DNA of 64,000 nucleotides from Flammeovirga yaeyamensis (GTDB lineage: Bacteria; Bacteroidota; Bacteroidia; Cytophagales; Flammeovirgaceae): NCBI RefSeq assembly GCF_018736045.1, contig NZ_CP076132.1, forward strand, positions 977,501-1,041,500. The letters are read 5' to 3'. Positions 55,405 through 64,000 of the stretch are shown one piece after another (within the stretch, counting starts at the first letter, position 1; every line of letters starts with the position of its first letter). Made by a program: the position numbers and the translations under genes. The notes beneath the pieces are model-generated. The model had not been told where the DNA came from. It searched no databases and saw only the letters and a program-made list of their open reading frames with translations.

Positions 55405-55428
55405 GTAATGAGCTTTGATGCTCATTAC
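55405..55428. promoter_or_regulatory. Perfect hairpin just upstream of the FN3 giant gene
   Basis: GTAATGAGC (55405-55413) and GCTCATTAC (55420-55428) with a 6-nt loop TTTGAT. It ends 28 bp before the ATG at 55457, so it could be a leader hairpin or an operator. Confidence 0.45.
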
Positions 55429-55456
55429 TTGCTGAGGAACGTTAGACCTAATACCC

Positions 55457-58400
55457 ATGAACGCTACTTATAATTACACTTTGTGGAGACATATTTTTGT
55501 CTTCCTAATGTGTATACTGACTACTACCGTATCTGCTCAAAATCAATCAAAACCTATCCTAAGTTCTGATGCCCAAGAAGTAATGCCTTATTCTAAATTT
55601 AAGAGGCAAAAAGATGATCCTGCGGCAAGATTGGCTCATGAAAAGTTAATGACGGAAAATCCTATTACCCACGAAATTCCTAGAAACATTACTGAATTAG
55701 AGCATATTTTTGGTGATGCCCTAAAAGCTAAAAATGCAAATAAAAGGATTATTCAACCGATTCATTCTCCTTGGCAACAAAGAGGACCTTATAATGTCGG
55801 AGGTAGAACAAGGGCTTTGGCATTGGATAGAAATAATGAGAAAATCATTTTTGCTGGTGGTGTGGCTGGTGGATTGTGGCGATCGATAAATGAAGGGGAA
55901 TCTTGGGTGAAAGTGACTTCTTCAACAGATAGACAAGGCATTACTTGTATAGTTCAAGACCCACGTTCTGCTTATTCTAATATTTGGTATTATGGAGCAG
56001 GAGAAGTATACGGAAATTCAGCATCCGGAGGAGGAGCAACTTATAGAGGTAATGGTATTTTTAAATCTTACGATAATGGTGTGACATGGGCTCCAATCGA
56101 AGAAACAGAATCCGATCCAACCGAAAGTGAAGGTCATTTTCAGTTTGTCAATAAACTAGCAATGGATCTTGAGGGGAATTTATATGCAGCACATGCTGAA
56201 GGAATTTCAATTTCTCGAGATGGAGGAGTAAGCTGGGAACTAGTATTAGGAGAAGATAGAAACTCATTTTCTGAAGTGATTGTCGGTCCCAACAATGAAG
56301 TATATGCAACAATAGCTAACTATGGTATTTTTTCATCAAATGATATGGGAAAGAGTTGGATTAATATTACACCTGACCCATTAAAGAATTTCGGTTTTCA
56401 AAGAGTAGTCATCGATATCTCCCCTTCCAACCCCAATAAAGTGATGTTCTTCGTACATTTTCCCAATAAAGGAGTCAGTAATCATATGCTCTTTGAATAT
56501 ACTGCTGATAATAATTATTGGAGAAATTTGACATCCAATTTACCTCAATTTGGTGGTTACGTAGGCAATATGTCCCAAGGATCTTACAATCAGTTTATCA
56601 AATATAAACCTGATGACGAAAACGTTGTTTTTCTAGGAAGCACAAATGTATATCGATCAAACAATGCCTTTAGAACTACTACAGAAACAAAATGGATTGG
56701 AGGTTATTCTACGGTTAATAATGTGAGCTTGTATAAAAATCACCATCCAGATAATCACGACTTGGTATTTTTACCATCGAATAGTAATCATGTAATTTCT
56801 GCACATGATGGAGGGTTAAGTAAGACCTCAAATATTATGGCTGATGTAGTCGATTGGGAATTTATTAATAATGGATATTACACCACTCAAAGTTATGCAA
56901 TCGCTATAGCAGAGAAAAACTATTTTGATACTCAATTATTGGCCGGTTTCCAGGACAATGGCAAGTGGTACAGTAAATCATCTGATATTACTTCTGATTG
57001 GATTGAAGAATATGGAGGAGGAGATGGATGTTTTGTACATATCGTTTCTGATGAACCAATGCGTTACACAAGTACGCAATACGGAAAGATTCTACGATTC
57101 AAAGGAGAGGATCCAAGGAATCCAACAGATTATGACGGAATTCATCCAAGAGATGCTTCAGGACAAATGTTTGTCAATCCCTTTCTGATTGATCATGTAG
57201 ATGAAAATATTATGTATTATCCCTCTGGACGAACACTGTGGGTTAATACAGAATTGGATAACATCAACTCAGGGTACACATTTAATGGGACTAGAACAGG
57301 ATGGGCGAAGTATGCGAATGTTGCTGCTTCAGGAACAATCACTGCTTTGGATGTTTCTACAGAAGGAAATCATCGTTTGTATTACGGCACAAGTGCAGGA
57401 ATGGTTTACAGAATAGATAACCCAACAAATGCGAGTGCTACTGTAAATACTATTTCAACTGATAAAGGATTACCCACTGGATTTATTTCATGTATTGCTG
57501 TCAACCCTATAGATGATGAGCATGTGGTTATTGTATTATCAAATTATCAAACACAAAGTATTTTTGAATCGAAAGACGCAGGAAATACTTGGGCACACAT
57601 CACGGGTAATTTAGAAGAAAACGAAGATGGAAGTGGTGCCGGTCCTTCGGTAAGGTGGTTTGCTTTTCATCAGCCCGATGGACAAGAAACGTCTTACTTT
57701 GCAGGAACAAGTATTGGCCTTTTCCATGCGACCTCATTGTCTGAAAATACTCAATGGTCACAGCAGGCACAGAACGAGATCGGTGATGCAGTAGTAGGAA
57801 TGATCAAAACAAGAGAAGATGGTTTTGTAGCCATAGGCACACATTCAAATGGTTTGTTTACTTCTTATTATGGAACAACGAATACGCCTCCAATTGTATT
57901 GAATCAAATAGATGATTTAATCATGTATGCAGGTGATCAGAAAATAGCATTTTTAGTAAGTGATCTATTTGAAGACTCTGAAGCTGATATCTTATCGTAT
58001 ACATTTTCTGTAGGAGATTCATCTATTGTCAAAGCATCATTTGATGATGAATACTTATATATACAACCTGATCAAAATTCTTTTGGACAAACAACAGTAT
58101 CATTAACTGCATCAGATGGTTCTTTGAGCACCACTATGGACATTAATGTAACTGTAAAATTAATTTCCCCTCTGCTTTATGCACAGTCAGAGAATTCTGG
58201 TCGAACGTATAGAAGTCAGTTTTTTACAGATTTTGGAGTCCCTATTTATTTAGCCGATGATTTTTATGTTGATGAAAATATCAATTGGAATATTACAGGA
58301 GTAAAAGTATATCATTCGAATAGTAGTAGAGAGGAGATATATCGAATTATTATTTGGGAAGATGATAATGGAAAGCCGTCTTTAAATCAGATATACAATT

Positions 58401-61201
58401 CAGGAGATGTACCCATTCAATATATGGATAGGACGTATCTTACTTATAATTTTCCTGAAACTCTTGAACTTGAGGAAGGCCGTTATTGGTTAACTGTCGC
58501 ACCAGTGATGTCCTACAGAAATGGAGGATCGTATTACTGGAGAGGAACTGGTAATGGAAGTCAAAATGGTAAAGAATTTCATTTATTGGATTCTGGCGAT
58601 TTATTTAGAAACGGATTCACAGAATGGACACCAAGATCCGAATTAAATTATAGAGATTATGATTTAGCCTTCGAGGTATTTGGTAGATCAGAAGGAGGAA
58701 ATCCTCCATCACAAGTAGAGAACTTAACAGCAAAAGTGGACGGTCATACCAATGTTTTACTTACTTGGCAGTCCAATCAAGAAGTATCTGGATATACCAT
58801 AGAAAGATCGATATCTCCCGATGGATCATATATAGCCATAGGGAATGTAGAGAAAGATAATTTAAGTTTTGTAGATCAAGCAAAGAAGACCCAAGGAGTA
58901 ACGTATTACTATAAAGTAAGAGCATTTACATCGAATGGAATCGCTACCCAATCTCCTATAGCTACAGCAAGAATTACCTCTATACCTAATCCAGTCCATC
59001 TGTTGAAAGTAGAGAAAGAACAGAATGGTTTTTACTTGCAATGGGAAGATCAATCGAACGATGAAGAATTTTTTACTATAGAGTACTCATTAAACGAGTA
59101 TCACGGCTATGTACCAATTGCAGAAGTGAGTAGAAACACCTCCAATTATTTATTGGATAATATTCCTTTTGGGTCTTTGAAATATTATTTCAGAGTGGCA
59201 GCTGTTAACGGGGCAGGGATGTCTACATATACGTATACATCTACCTATTCATTATTGGAGCAACCTACGAATATTCATATTGATCAATTATCAGTTAATT
59301 CATTACAAATACAATGGAAAGATAATTCGGCATTAGAAACGGGTTTCTTATTAGAATATTCTGTTGATGGAGGAGTAAATTTCGCTCATGCGATTACTAC
59401 AGATGTTAATCAATCGATGATTACCTTAGAACAATTAATTCCAAACGCGACCTATTATTTTAAGCTCTCAGCCATCAATGGTTTACTTGATGGCACCCTT
59501 AAAAGTACCCCTCAATTATTTTTATATACCTTATCAGATGATAGTGCTCCAAAAGCTCCTTCTAGTTTGAACGGTGTGGCTAATGGAACTTCTTCTGTTC
59601 AATTGACATGGGAGGATGATATTTCGAATGAATTAGGTTTTTATGTTTATCGTAAAGATGCGTTATCAGAGGAGTTTGAAAAAATTGCAGATTTGACTTA
59701 TAATCATCAAGAATTTCTTGACGTAAATATAGATGAAGGAATGACCTATGAGTACAAAGTAGCGAGTTATAATCATTTAGGAGAACAGCTATCTGATATC
59801 GCCCAAGCTCAATTAGGAATTCATGCTCCTGATAATTTTGAACTATTGCACTCCGATAATAAAATATATTTGAAGTGGGATGATTTGTCTAATCTTGAAT
59901 CAAGTTATTGCATCTTTAGGCGAAGTGGCAATGGTAGTTTTGTAAGAATTGAATCTCTACCATCTTCCACTAGTCAGTTCGTCGATGAAAATGTATACGC
60001 TAATATAAATTATGAATATTATGTTGCGGCTACCTATTCAGGTGAATATTATCCATCATCAATAAAAGCTGTAAATACTCATCCTCAATCTCCAAAAGGA
60101 TTAACTTCTTTAGAGGTAACTGAATATACACATGGGGTAGTCACGGTAGAATGGGAGGATTTAAATGAGGATGGAGATGAATATAAAGTTTATAGAAAAT
60201 TAGTAGGCTCAGAAGATTCAGTACATATAGTTTCTGTTGAAACCTCCACCAAAGAAATTTTTGATAACACCATCTTATCTGGAGAGAAATATTACTATTA
60301 TGTTACCGAGTTTAATGAGGGTGTTGCCGGTATAACTCAATCAGCATATATCAAAACAGAAGAAAACATTTCATTACCAATTATTGCTGAAAATTTTAGA
60401 GTAGTAAAAGAAAATGATGGTTTGATGTTAATGTGGGAAGATCGTTCTGACAACGAGCACGGTTATCAGATTTATAGAGCCGAAAGAAATTCTGGAACGG
60501 TAAATCAATTGGTAGAATTACCCGCGAACACCACCAAATATTACGACAATTCAGTAGCCGATGGTGAAGAATACAAATATCTATTGATTGCCTTTAACTC
60601 TATGGGATATTCACCTGAGGTAGAGTGTATGTATTTAATGTTTGATCAAACAGAAAATGATATTATTCCTCCTAATACAGTTAAAGTTTTGGATATTTTG
60701 GATCATCATAAAGTGACTTGGAAAGATGTCTCATCGAACGAGCATGGATTTAGAATTTATCGTTCTCGAGTTAATTCCACAGATACTTTGATGATTGGAC
60801 AGGTAGATATGAATGAGCAGATTTTTAAAGATTATTCTGTTTTAGAAGAAGGTGATTATCACTATTGGATTAAGGCATTTAATTCAAGTGGAGAATCGGT
60901 AGATAGCGAACATTTTCTGTACTCAAAAACTACAGATGTCAATAATTTACTTTCAAGTTTAAATCAACCAATTAGATTGTATCCTAACCCAAGTACTGGT
61001 CAATTTACTGTTGAACTAGAAAATAACTGGCATCAAAAAGTAAGCATTGCTGTTTTCACTGTTGATGGTCAGAAAGTATATCATCAAGAATTTGAAAATC
61101 GATTAATTACTCTTAATCTAGAGCATTTGTTTACGGGGCAATATATCCTCAAAGTATTTGATGAAGAGAAGAGTGAACATCAGATGATAGTGAAAGAATA
61201 G
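55457..61201 (+). CDS. Giant T9SS-secreted protein: BNR propeller, FN3 repeats
   Basis: A 1914-residue protein with a signal peptide (cleavage near VSAQ). Residues about 100-800 hold sortilin/VPS10-like BNR repeats (FAGGVAGGLWRSINEGESW, GIFSSNDMGKSWINI). A cadherin-like domain follows (about 815-900, GQTTVSLTASDGS), then a DUF4082-type segment, then eight fibronectin-III domains (about 1090-1830, each with a Trp in ..WEDxSN..). A type IX sorting domain (LYPNPSTGQFTVELENNW) ends it. It is an adhesin or a glycan-processing scaffold of the cell surface. A catalytic residue cannot be assigned. Confidence 0.85.
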   Translation: MNATYNYTLWRHIFVFLMCILTTTVSAQNQSKPILSSDAQEVMPYSKFKRQKDDPAARLAHEKLMTENPITHEIPRNITELEHIFGDALKAKNANKRIIQPIHSPWQQRGPYNVGGRTRALALDRNNEKIIFAGGVAGGLWRSINEGESWVKVTSSTDRQGITCIVQDPRSAYSNIWYYGAGEVYGNSASGGGATYRGNGIFKSYDNGVTWAPIEETESDPTESEGHFQFVNKLAMDLEGNLYAAHAEGISISRDGGVSWELVLGEDRNSFSEVIVGPNNEVYATIANYGIFSSNDMGKSWINITPDPLKNFGFQRVVIDISPSNPNKVMFFVHFPNKGVSNHMLFEYTADNNYWRNLTSNLPQFGGYVGNMSQGSYNQFIKYKPDDENVVFLGSTNVYRSNNAFRTTTETKWIGGYSTVNNVSLYKNHHPDNHDLVFLPSNSNHVISAHDGGLSKTSNIMADVVDWEFINNGYYTTQSYAIAIAEKNYFDTQLLAGFQDNGKWYSKSSDITSDWIEEYGGGDGCFVHIVSDEPMRYTSTQYGKILRFKGEDPRNPTDYDGIHPRDASGQMFVNPFLIDHVDENIMYYPSGRTLWVNTELDNINSGYTFNGTRTGWAKYANVAASGTITALDVSTEGNHRLYYGTSAGMVYRIDNPTNASATVNTISTDKGLPTGFISCIAVNPIDDEHVVIVLSNYQTQSIFESKDAGNTWAHITGNLEENEDGSGAGPSVRWFAFHQPDGQETSYFAGTSIGLFHATSLSENTQWSQQAQNEIGDAVVGMIKTREDGFVAIGTHSNGLFTSYYGTTNTPPIVLNQIDDLIMYAGDQKIAFLVSDLFEDSEADILSYTFSVGDSSIVKASFDDEYLYIQPDQNSFGQTTVSLTASDGSLSTTMDINVTVKLISPLLYAQSENSGRTYRSQFFTDFGVPIYLADDFYVDENINWNITGVKVYHSNSSREEIYRIIIWEDDNGKPSLNQIYNSGDVPIQYMDRTYLTYNFPETLELEEGRYWLTVAPVMSYRNGGSYYWRGTGNGSQNGKEFHLLDSGDLFRNGFTEWTPRSELNYRDYDLAFEVFGRSEGGNPPSQVENLTAKVDGHTNVLLTWQSNQEVSGYTIERSISPDGSYIAIGNVEKDNLSFVDQAKKTQGVTYYYKVRAFTSNGIATQSPIATARITSIPNPVHLLKVEKEQNGFYLQWEDQSNDEEFFTIEYSLNEYHGYVPIAEVSRNTSNYLLDNIPFGSLKYYFRVAAVNGAGMSTYTYTSTYSLLEQPTNIHIDQLSVNSLQIQWKDNSALETGFLLEYSVDGGVNFAHAITTDVNQSMITLEQLIPNATYYFKLSAINGLLDGTLKSTPQLFLYTLSDDSAPKAPSSLNGVANGTSSVQLTWEDDISNELGFYVYRKDALSEEFEKIADLTYNHQEFLDVNIDEGMTYEYKVASYNHLGEQLSDIAQAQLGIHAPDNFELLHSDNKIYLKWDDLSNLESSYCIFRRSGNGSFVRIESLPSSTSQFVDENVYANINYEYYVAATYSGEYYPSSIKAVNTHPQSPKGLTSLEVTEYTHGVVTVEWEDLNEDGDEYKVYRKLVGSEDSVHIVSVETSTKEIFDNTILSGEKYYYYVTEFNEGVAGITQSAYIKTEENISLPIIAENFRVVKENDGLMLMWEDRSDNEHGYQIYRAERNSGTVNQLVELPANTTKYYDNSVADGEEYKYLLIAFNSMGYSPEVECMYLMFDQTENDIIPPNTVKVLDILDHHKVTWKDVSSNEHGFRIYRSRVNSTDTLMIGQVDMNEQIFKDYSVLEEGDYHYWIKAFNSSGESVDSEHFLYSKTTDVNNLLSSLNQPIRLYPNPSTGQFTVELENNWHQKVSIAVFTVDGQKVYHQEFENRLITLNLEHLFTGQYILKVFDEEKSEHQMIVKE

Positions 61202-61206
61202 TGTGA

Positions 61207-61249
61207 AACCTGAGTTTGTAAATTTAATTTTCGAGCTCAGGTTTTTTTT
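61207..61249 (+). terminator. Intrinsic terminator after FN3 giant gene
   Basis: AACCTGAG (61207-61214) and CTCAGGTT (61236-61243) form a stem followed by a run of T to 61249. Confidence 0.85.
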
Positions 61250-61341
61250 AGGTTCTCAATATATTCTATAAAAACCACCTCATCACTAAACATTTCAGCT
61301 TTCTTAATTCTATAATTTTTAATTCTTCCCTCTTTTCTCTT

Positions 61342-61349
61342 TACCTTCG
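61342..61349 (+). promoter_or_regulatory. Possible -7 promoter element of small lipoprotein
   Basis: TACCTTCG differs from TAnnTTTG in one base and ends 4 bp before the ATG, so the transcript would be nearly leaderless. Weak evidence. Confidence 0.25.
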
Positions 61350-61353
61350 CCAC

Positions 61354-61722
61354 ATGAAAAAAATGAGATTTATTTTAGCGGCGCTTTTGCTATTAACGAT
61401 AGGTTGTAGAACATCCAATTATGTACAAATTGTTGGAGGAGAAGATAAAAGTCAAGTGACCGGAGATAACAACGAACTAAGAGTAACTCCAGGGGCTTGT
61501 GTATTCTATGGTGAACTTTTAACTATTGAAGGCACGGGAGCCATTTTTATGGTGAAGTCTTTGGTAGGCTGTGGTCCGGGAGTGACACGTTATCCAAAAG
61601 TAGGAACAAAACTATCTGCACGATTCAGAGGTGAATTAAATGCTGAAGTTGGACAAAGTGTTCAAGTTAAAGTGATGGAATTTGAGAAATCGTTTTCTGT
61701 CCTTGAAATCATTCCTTTATAG
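61354..61722 (+). CDS. Small lipoprotein, unknown
   Basis: A 122-residue protein; MKKMRFILAALLLLTIGC gives a lipobox with the cysteine at 18. The mature part is beta-rich (VFYGELLTIEGTGAIFMVKSL, ARFRGELNAEVGQSVQVKV) and looks like an OB-fold-type domain. Not recognised as a named family. Confidence 0.7.
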   Translation: MKKMRFILAALLLLTIGCRTSNYVQIVGGEDKSQVTGDNNELRVTPGACVFYGELLTIEGTGAIFMVKSLVGCGPGVTRYPKVGTKLSARFRGELNAEVGQSVQVKVMEFEKSFSVLEIIPL

Positions 61723-61793
61723 GGAAAAATCATTACTTTTGCACTCATATAAACACTAAAACTCATCCAAAATAGTATTCAAATAGATAGTAT

Positions 61794-61827
61794 TGTATTT
61801 CATGTTATTTTATTTAGATACCTTTTG
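61794..61827 (+). promoter_or_regulatory. Promoter of ptb-buk operon
   Basis: A -33 element ATTG (61794-61797) and a -7 element TACCTTTTG (61819-61827, one T more than the consensus) are 21 bp apart. The start of transcription near 61833 favours the ATG at 61864 over an upstream ATG at 61831. Confidence 0.4.
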
Positions 61828-61863
61828 ATCATGAGTACACCTTTTTTTACTAACCATAATACC

Positions 61864-62772
61864 ATGTTAAAAAGCATATCTGAACTTACGGAGATATTAA
61901 ATAATCAGACCACAAAAAGACGTTTAGTACTTTGTGCAGCTGCAGACGATCACGCTTTAGAGGCGGTATACAAATCTTATAAAGAAAATATTATCGAACC
62001 AGTTTTGGTCGGCAACAAGCACGATATCAAAAACATGTGCGATGAATTAGGTTATGCCTTTGGTGATGATGTTGAAATCATACATGAGATTGAATACAAA
62101 GACATGGTAAAAACGGCCGTTTCTCTTATCCACGATGGAAAAGCGGACTTCTTAATGAAAGGACATATCTCTACAGCAGAATTAATGCGTGGTGTCTTGA
62201 ATAAAGATTGGGGATTAAAGAAAAGTAGATGTATCTCTCACATCGCATTATTCGATTTACCAGCCTACCACAAACCTCTAGCATTAACAGATGTCGCTAT
62301 GAATATCGCTCCAGATTTGGATACCAAAATAGCCATACTAAAAAATGCAATCGAGTTCTTGAGAAAATTGGGTATCGAGAAACCTAAGGTAGCTGCTTTA
62401 GCGGCAGTAGAAATGGTGAACGAAAAAATGCCAGCTACTTTAGATGCTGCATTATTAACGATTATGGCCAATAGAGGACAAATCAGAAATTGCGAAATTG
62501 ATGGTCCATTAGCTTTCGATAATGCCATTTCTCAAGAATCATCTTCTCACAAAGGCATTAAAGGATCTGTTGCGGGTAACGCCGATCTATTATTGGTACC
62601 AGATATCGAAGCAGGTAACGTGCTTTACAAAGCATTCGTTTTCTTTGCTAGTGCCAAAGTAGCCTCCATCATTTTAGGGGCAAAGGCTCCAATCGTCTTA
62701 ACATCAAGAGCTGATTCTATGGAGACGAAATTAAACTCCATCCGTTTAGCAGCAGCATCCATCGAATTTTAA
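61864..62772 (+). CDS. ptb: Phosphate butyryltransferase
   Basis: A 302-residue enzyme of the PTA/PTB family that exchanges CoA for phosphate on butyryl-CoA. The start MLKSISELTEIL fits the family better than an upstream in-frame ATG (61831). DFLMKGHISTAELMRGVLN, ALTDVAMNIAPDL and DGPLAFDNAIS are signatures. With buk, three bases downstream, it makes butyryl-phosphate and then ATP, or works in reverse on branched-chain acyl groups. ATP formation from a fermentation or amino-acid route is the likely role. Confidence 0.93.
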   Translation: MLKSISELTEILNNQTTKRRLVLCAAADDHALEAVYKSYKENIIEPVLVGNKHDIKNMCDELGYAFGDDVEIIHEIEYKDMVKTAVSLIHDGKADFLMKGHISTAELMRGVLNKDWGLKKSRCISHIALFDLPAYHKPLALTDVAMNIAPDLDTKIAILKNAIEFLRKLGIEKPKVAALAAVEMVNEKMPATLDAALLTIMANRGQIRNCEIDGPLAFDNAISQESSSHKGIKGSVAGNADLLLVPDIEAGNVLYKAFVFFASAKVASIILGAKAPIVLTSRADSMETKLNSIRLAAASIEF

Positions 62773-62775
62773 TCT

Positions 62776-63852
62776 ATGCAATATATATTAGCCATCAACC
62801 CTGGTTCAACATCCACAAAAGTGGCATTGTACCAAGGAGAAGAAGAATATAAAGTGAAAACGCTGAGGCATTCCATAGAGGAGCTTCAGCAGTTTCAAAC
62901 CGAAGAAGAGCAACTAAAGTTTCGTAAGGAAAAAGTAGTTGAATTTCTGAAGGAAGAAAAAATTGATATTTCCTCTCTTGCTATCGTGATGGCAAGAGGT
63001 GGATTATCTAAACCTATTGAATCGGGAGTGTATTTGGTGGATGAGAACCTACTTCACGATTTAAAGGAAACGCCAAGAAAACATGCAAGCAACTGGGCCG
63101 CAAAAATAGCATTTGATATAGCTTCAGAGGCTAAAGTCAACGCTTATATTGCCGATCCTGTAGTTGTAGACGAACTATCTGATATTGCCCGCATGTCGGG
63201 TCATCCTAAATTTCCTCGCGTTTCTGTTTTCCATGCTTTAAATCAAAAAGCAGTAGGTAGAACATATGCAGAGAAATTAGGGAAGAAGTATGAAGACTTA
63301 AACTTAATCATCACTCATATGGGTGGAGGTGTTTCTGTTGGAGCACATCTTAAAGGAAAAGTGGTCGATGTAAATCAAGCACTCGATGGAGATGGTCCAT
63401 TCTCACCAGAAAGAAGTGGGTCGCTTCCTGTAGGAGATATTATTCGTGCGGCATTCAGCGGAGCTTACACTCAACAAGAAATGATTTCAATGGTAGTAGG
63501 TAAAGGCGGTATGTCAGCTTACCTAAATACTATTGATGCCAAAGCCGTGGAAGAAGCAGCCCAAGCAGGTTCAGAAGCGGAGTTGAAAGTGATGGAAGCG
63601 ATGATATATCAAATCGCTAAATCGATAAATAGTATGGTCGTTCCTTTACAGAATAAAGTAGATGCTGTAATTTTGACGGGTGGAATGGCTTATGGAAAAT
63701 GGTTCACAGGTAAAATCACGGAATATGTGAATCATATTGCTGATGTTGAAATCTTCCCTGGAGAAGATGAAATGTGGGCATTGGCCTTAAACGCTAATCA
63801 GGTGATCAACAATAAAATCACCCCAAAAGAATACGGATATACAGAATTTTAA
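62776..63852 (+). CDS. buk: Butyrate kinase
   Basis: A 358-residue ASKHA-family kinase converting butyryl-phosphate and ADP to butyrate and ATP. ILAINPGSTSTKVALY is the phosphate-1 motif; THMGGGVSVGAHLKG and ILTGGMAYG match the second phosphate and adenosine motifs. The length is usual. It may also serve isobutyrate or other branched acids. It starts three bases after ptb, so they are one operon. Confidence 0.95.
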   Translation: MQYILAINPGSTSTKVALYQGEEEYKVKTLRHSIEELQQFQTEEEQLKFRKEKVVEFLKEEKIDISSLAIVMARGGLSKPIESGVYLVDENLLHDLKETPRKHASNWAAKIAFDIASEAKVNAYIADPVVVDELSDIARMSGHPKFPRVSVFHALNQKAVGRTYAEKLGKKYEDLNLIITHMGGGVSVGAHLKGKVVDVNQALDGDGPFSPERSGSLPVGDIIRAAFSGAYTQQEMISMVVGKGGMSAYLNTIDAKAVEEAAQAGSEAELKVMEAMIYQIAKSINSMVVPLQNKVDAVILTGGMAYGKWFTGKITEYVNHIADVEIFPGEDEMWALALNANQVINNKITPKEYGYTEF

Positions 63853-63862
63853 TAAAAATAGC

Positions 63863-64000
63863 ATGATCATCGATACTATCACTAAGCAATTTATACAAGA
63901 TCATTTGGATGAAAATCCAGCTGATATTGCTTTTAAAGCTCAGAAATTCCCTGAGGTAGATGGTAAGGTGGCGGCACATCAAATTGCCTCTCGTCAGAAA
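63863..64000 (+). CDS. N-terminus of a probable class I SAM-dependent methyltransferase (truncated by window)
   Basis: An open frame from ATG 63863 with 46 codons and no stop before the window end: MIIDTITKQFIQDHLDENPA, then AFKAQKFPEVDGKVAAHQIA and SRQK. The pattern FI-HL-D-P--IA-KA--FPE-D---A--QI--R-K is the start of a Bacteroidota methyltransferase family with a THUMP-like C-terminal domain. It lies 10 bp after buk. The frame is certain; the name is a recognition from the N-terminus only. Confidence 0.6.
   Translation, partial: MIIDTITKQFIQDHLDENPADIAFKAQKFPEVDGKVAAHQIASRQK

Larger units (their letters stand above)
54961..55456. other. Non-coding region between giant T9SS genes
   Basis: No coding sequence is seen in 496 bp. 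It contains a terminator (54989-55024), one dispersed hairpin repeat copy (55087-55123) and a perfect 9-bp hairpin 29 bp before the next ATG (55405-55428). The stretch 55125-55200 is pyrimidine-rich and slightly repetitive (TCTTACTTT-like units). Confidence 0.65.

Overview
The window looks like chromosome of a low-GC member of the Bacteroidota, probably a marine Cytophagales relative of Flammeovirga. Evidence read from the sequence: a SusC/SusD pair with a GH3 glycosidase, two giant proteins ending in type IX secretion (T9SS) sorting domains, Bacteroidota-type 23S/5S rRNA, TAnnTTTG-like promoter elements, and many AsmA, BamA-like and lipoprotein envelope genes. The genus is an inference.

Layout. 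1-2290: the 3' two thirds of a 23S rRNA gene, a 5S gene and a strong terminator. 2290-3450: a gene-poor stretch with palindromic repeats, a cluster of DnaA-box-like sites and an HNH/AP2 homing-endonuclease-like gene bounded by 13-bp direct repeats. 3453-5498: a 7-TM, AAA+, Fis-type regulator whose ATPase motifs are degenerate. 5768-18111: a long same-strand run that reads as one catabolic or biosynthetic operon: ureohydrolase, three SDR oxidoreductases, a divergent Ldh2-type dehydrogenase, a CDA-fold deaminase, a membrane protein, an outer-membrane channel-like protein, a fold-III PLP decarboxylase with non-canonical active-site motifs, a PHP/CehA-like metallohydrolase and an MFS transporter. 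It has its own promoter, a structured 5' leader, a 24-bp palindromic operator and hairpins in four intergenic gaps. I cannot name its substrate; this is the best candidate for an undescribed system.

18232-25850: a small protein, NAD kinase, an alginate-export-like porin, translationally coupled envelope genes, two similar lipoproteins, a BamA-like protein, a hidden 39-residue minus-strand ORF with its own terminator, and a GNAT acetyltransferase. A second copy of the 24-bp operator lies between the last two. 25852-39507 (minus strand): a giant AsmA-family protein, then a small polysaccharide-utilisation locus (SusC, SusD, GH3 beta-glucosidase, propeller/LuxR-type sensor regulator).

40056-48827: an M15-like membrane protein, a nitronate monooxygenase/FabK-like enzyme, DUF423, RecJ, two rhomboid proteases, GatB and a TlpA-like thioredoxin lipoprotein. 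48836-50289 is a complete IS3-family element with inverted repeats, a 4-bp target duplication and a -1 frameshift site; it separates the TlpA-like gene from its terminator. 50521-61201 holds two giant T9SS cargo proteins: a SusE/F-like protein with five tandem ~106-residue repeats and a BNR-propeller protein with eight FN3 domains. The window ends with a small lipoprotein, the ptb-buk pair and the start of a probable SAM-dependent methyltransferase. No tRNA gene, CRISPR array or prophage was recognised.
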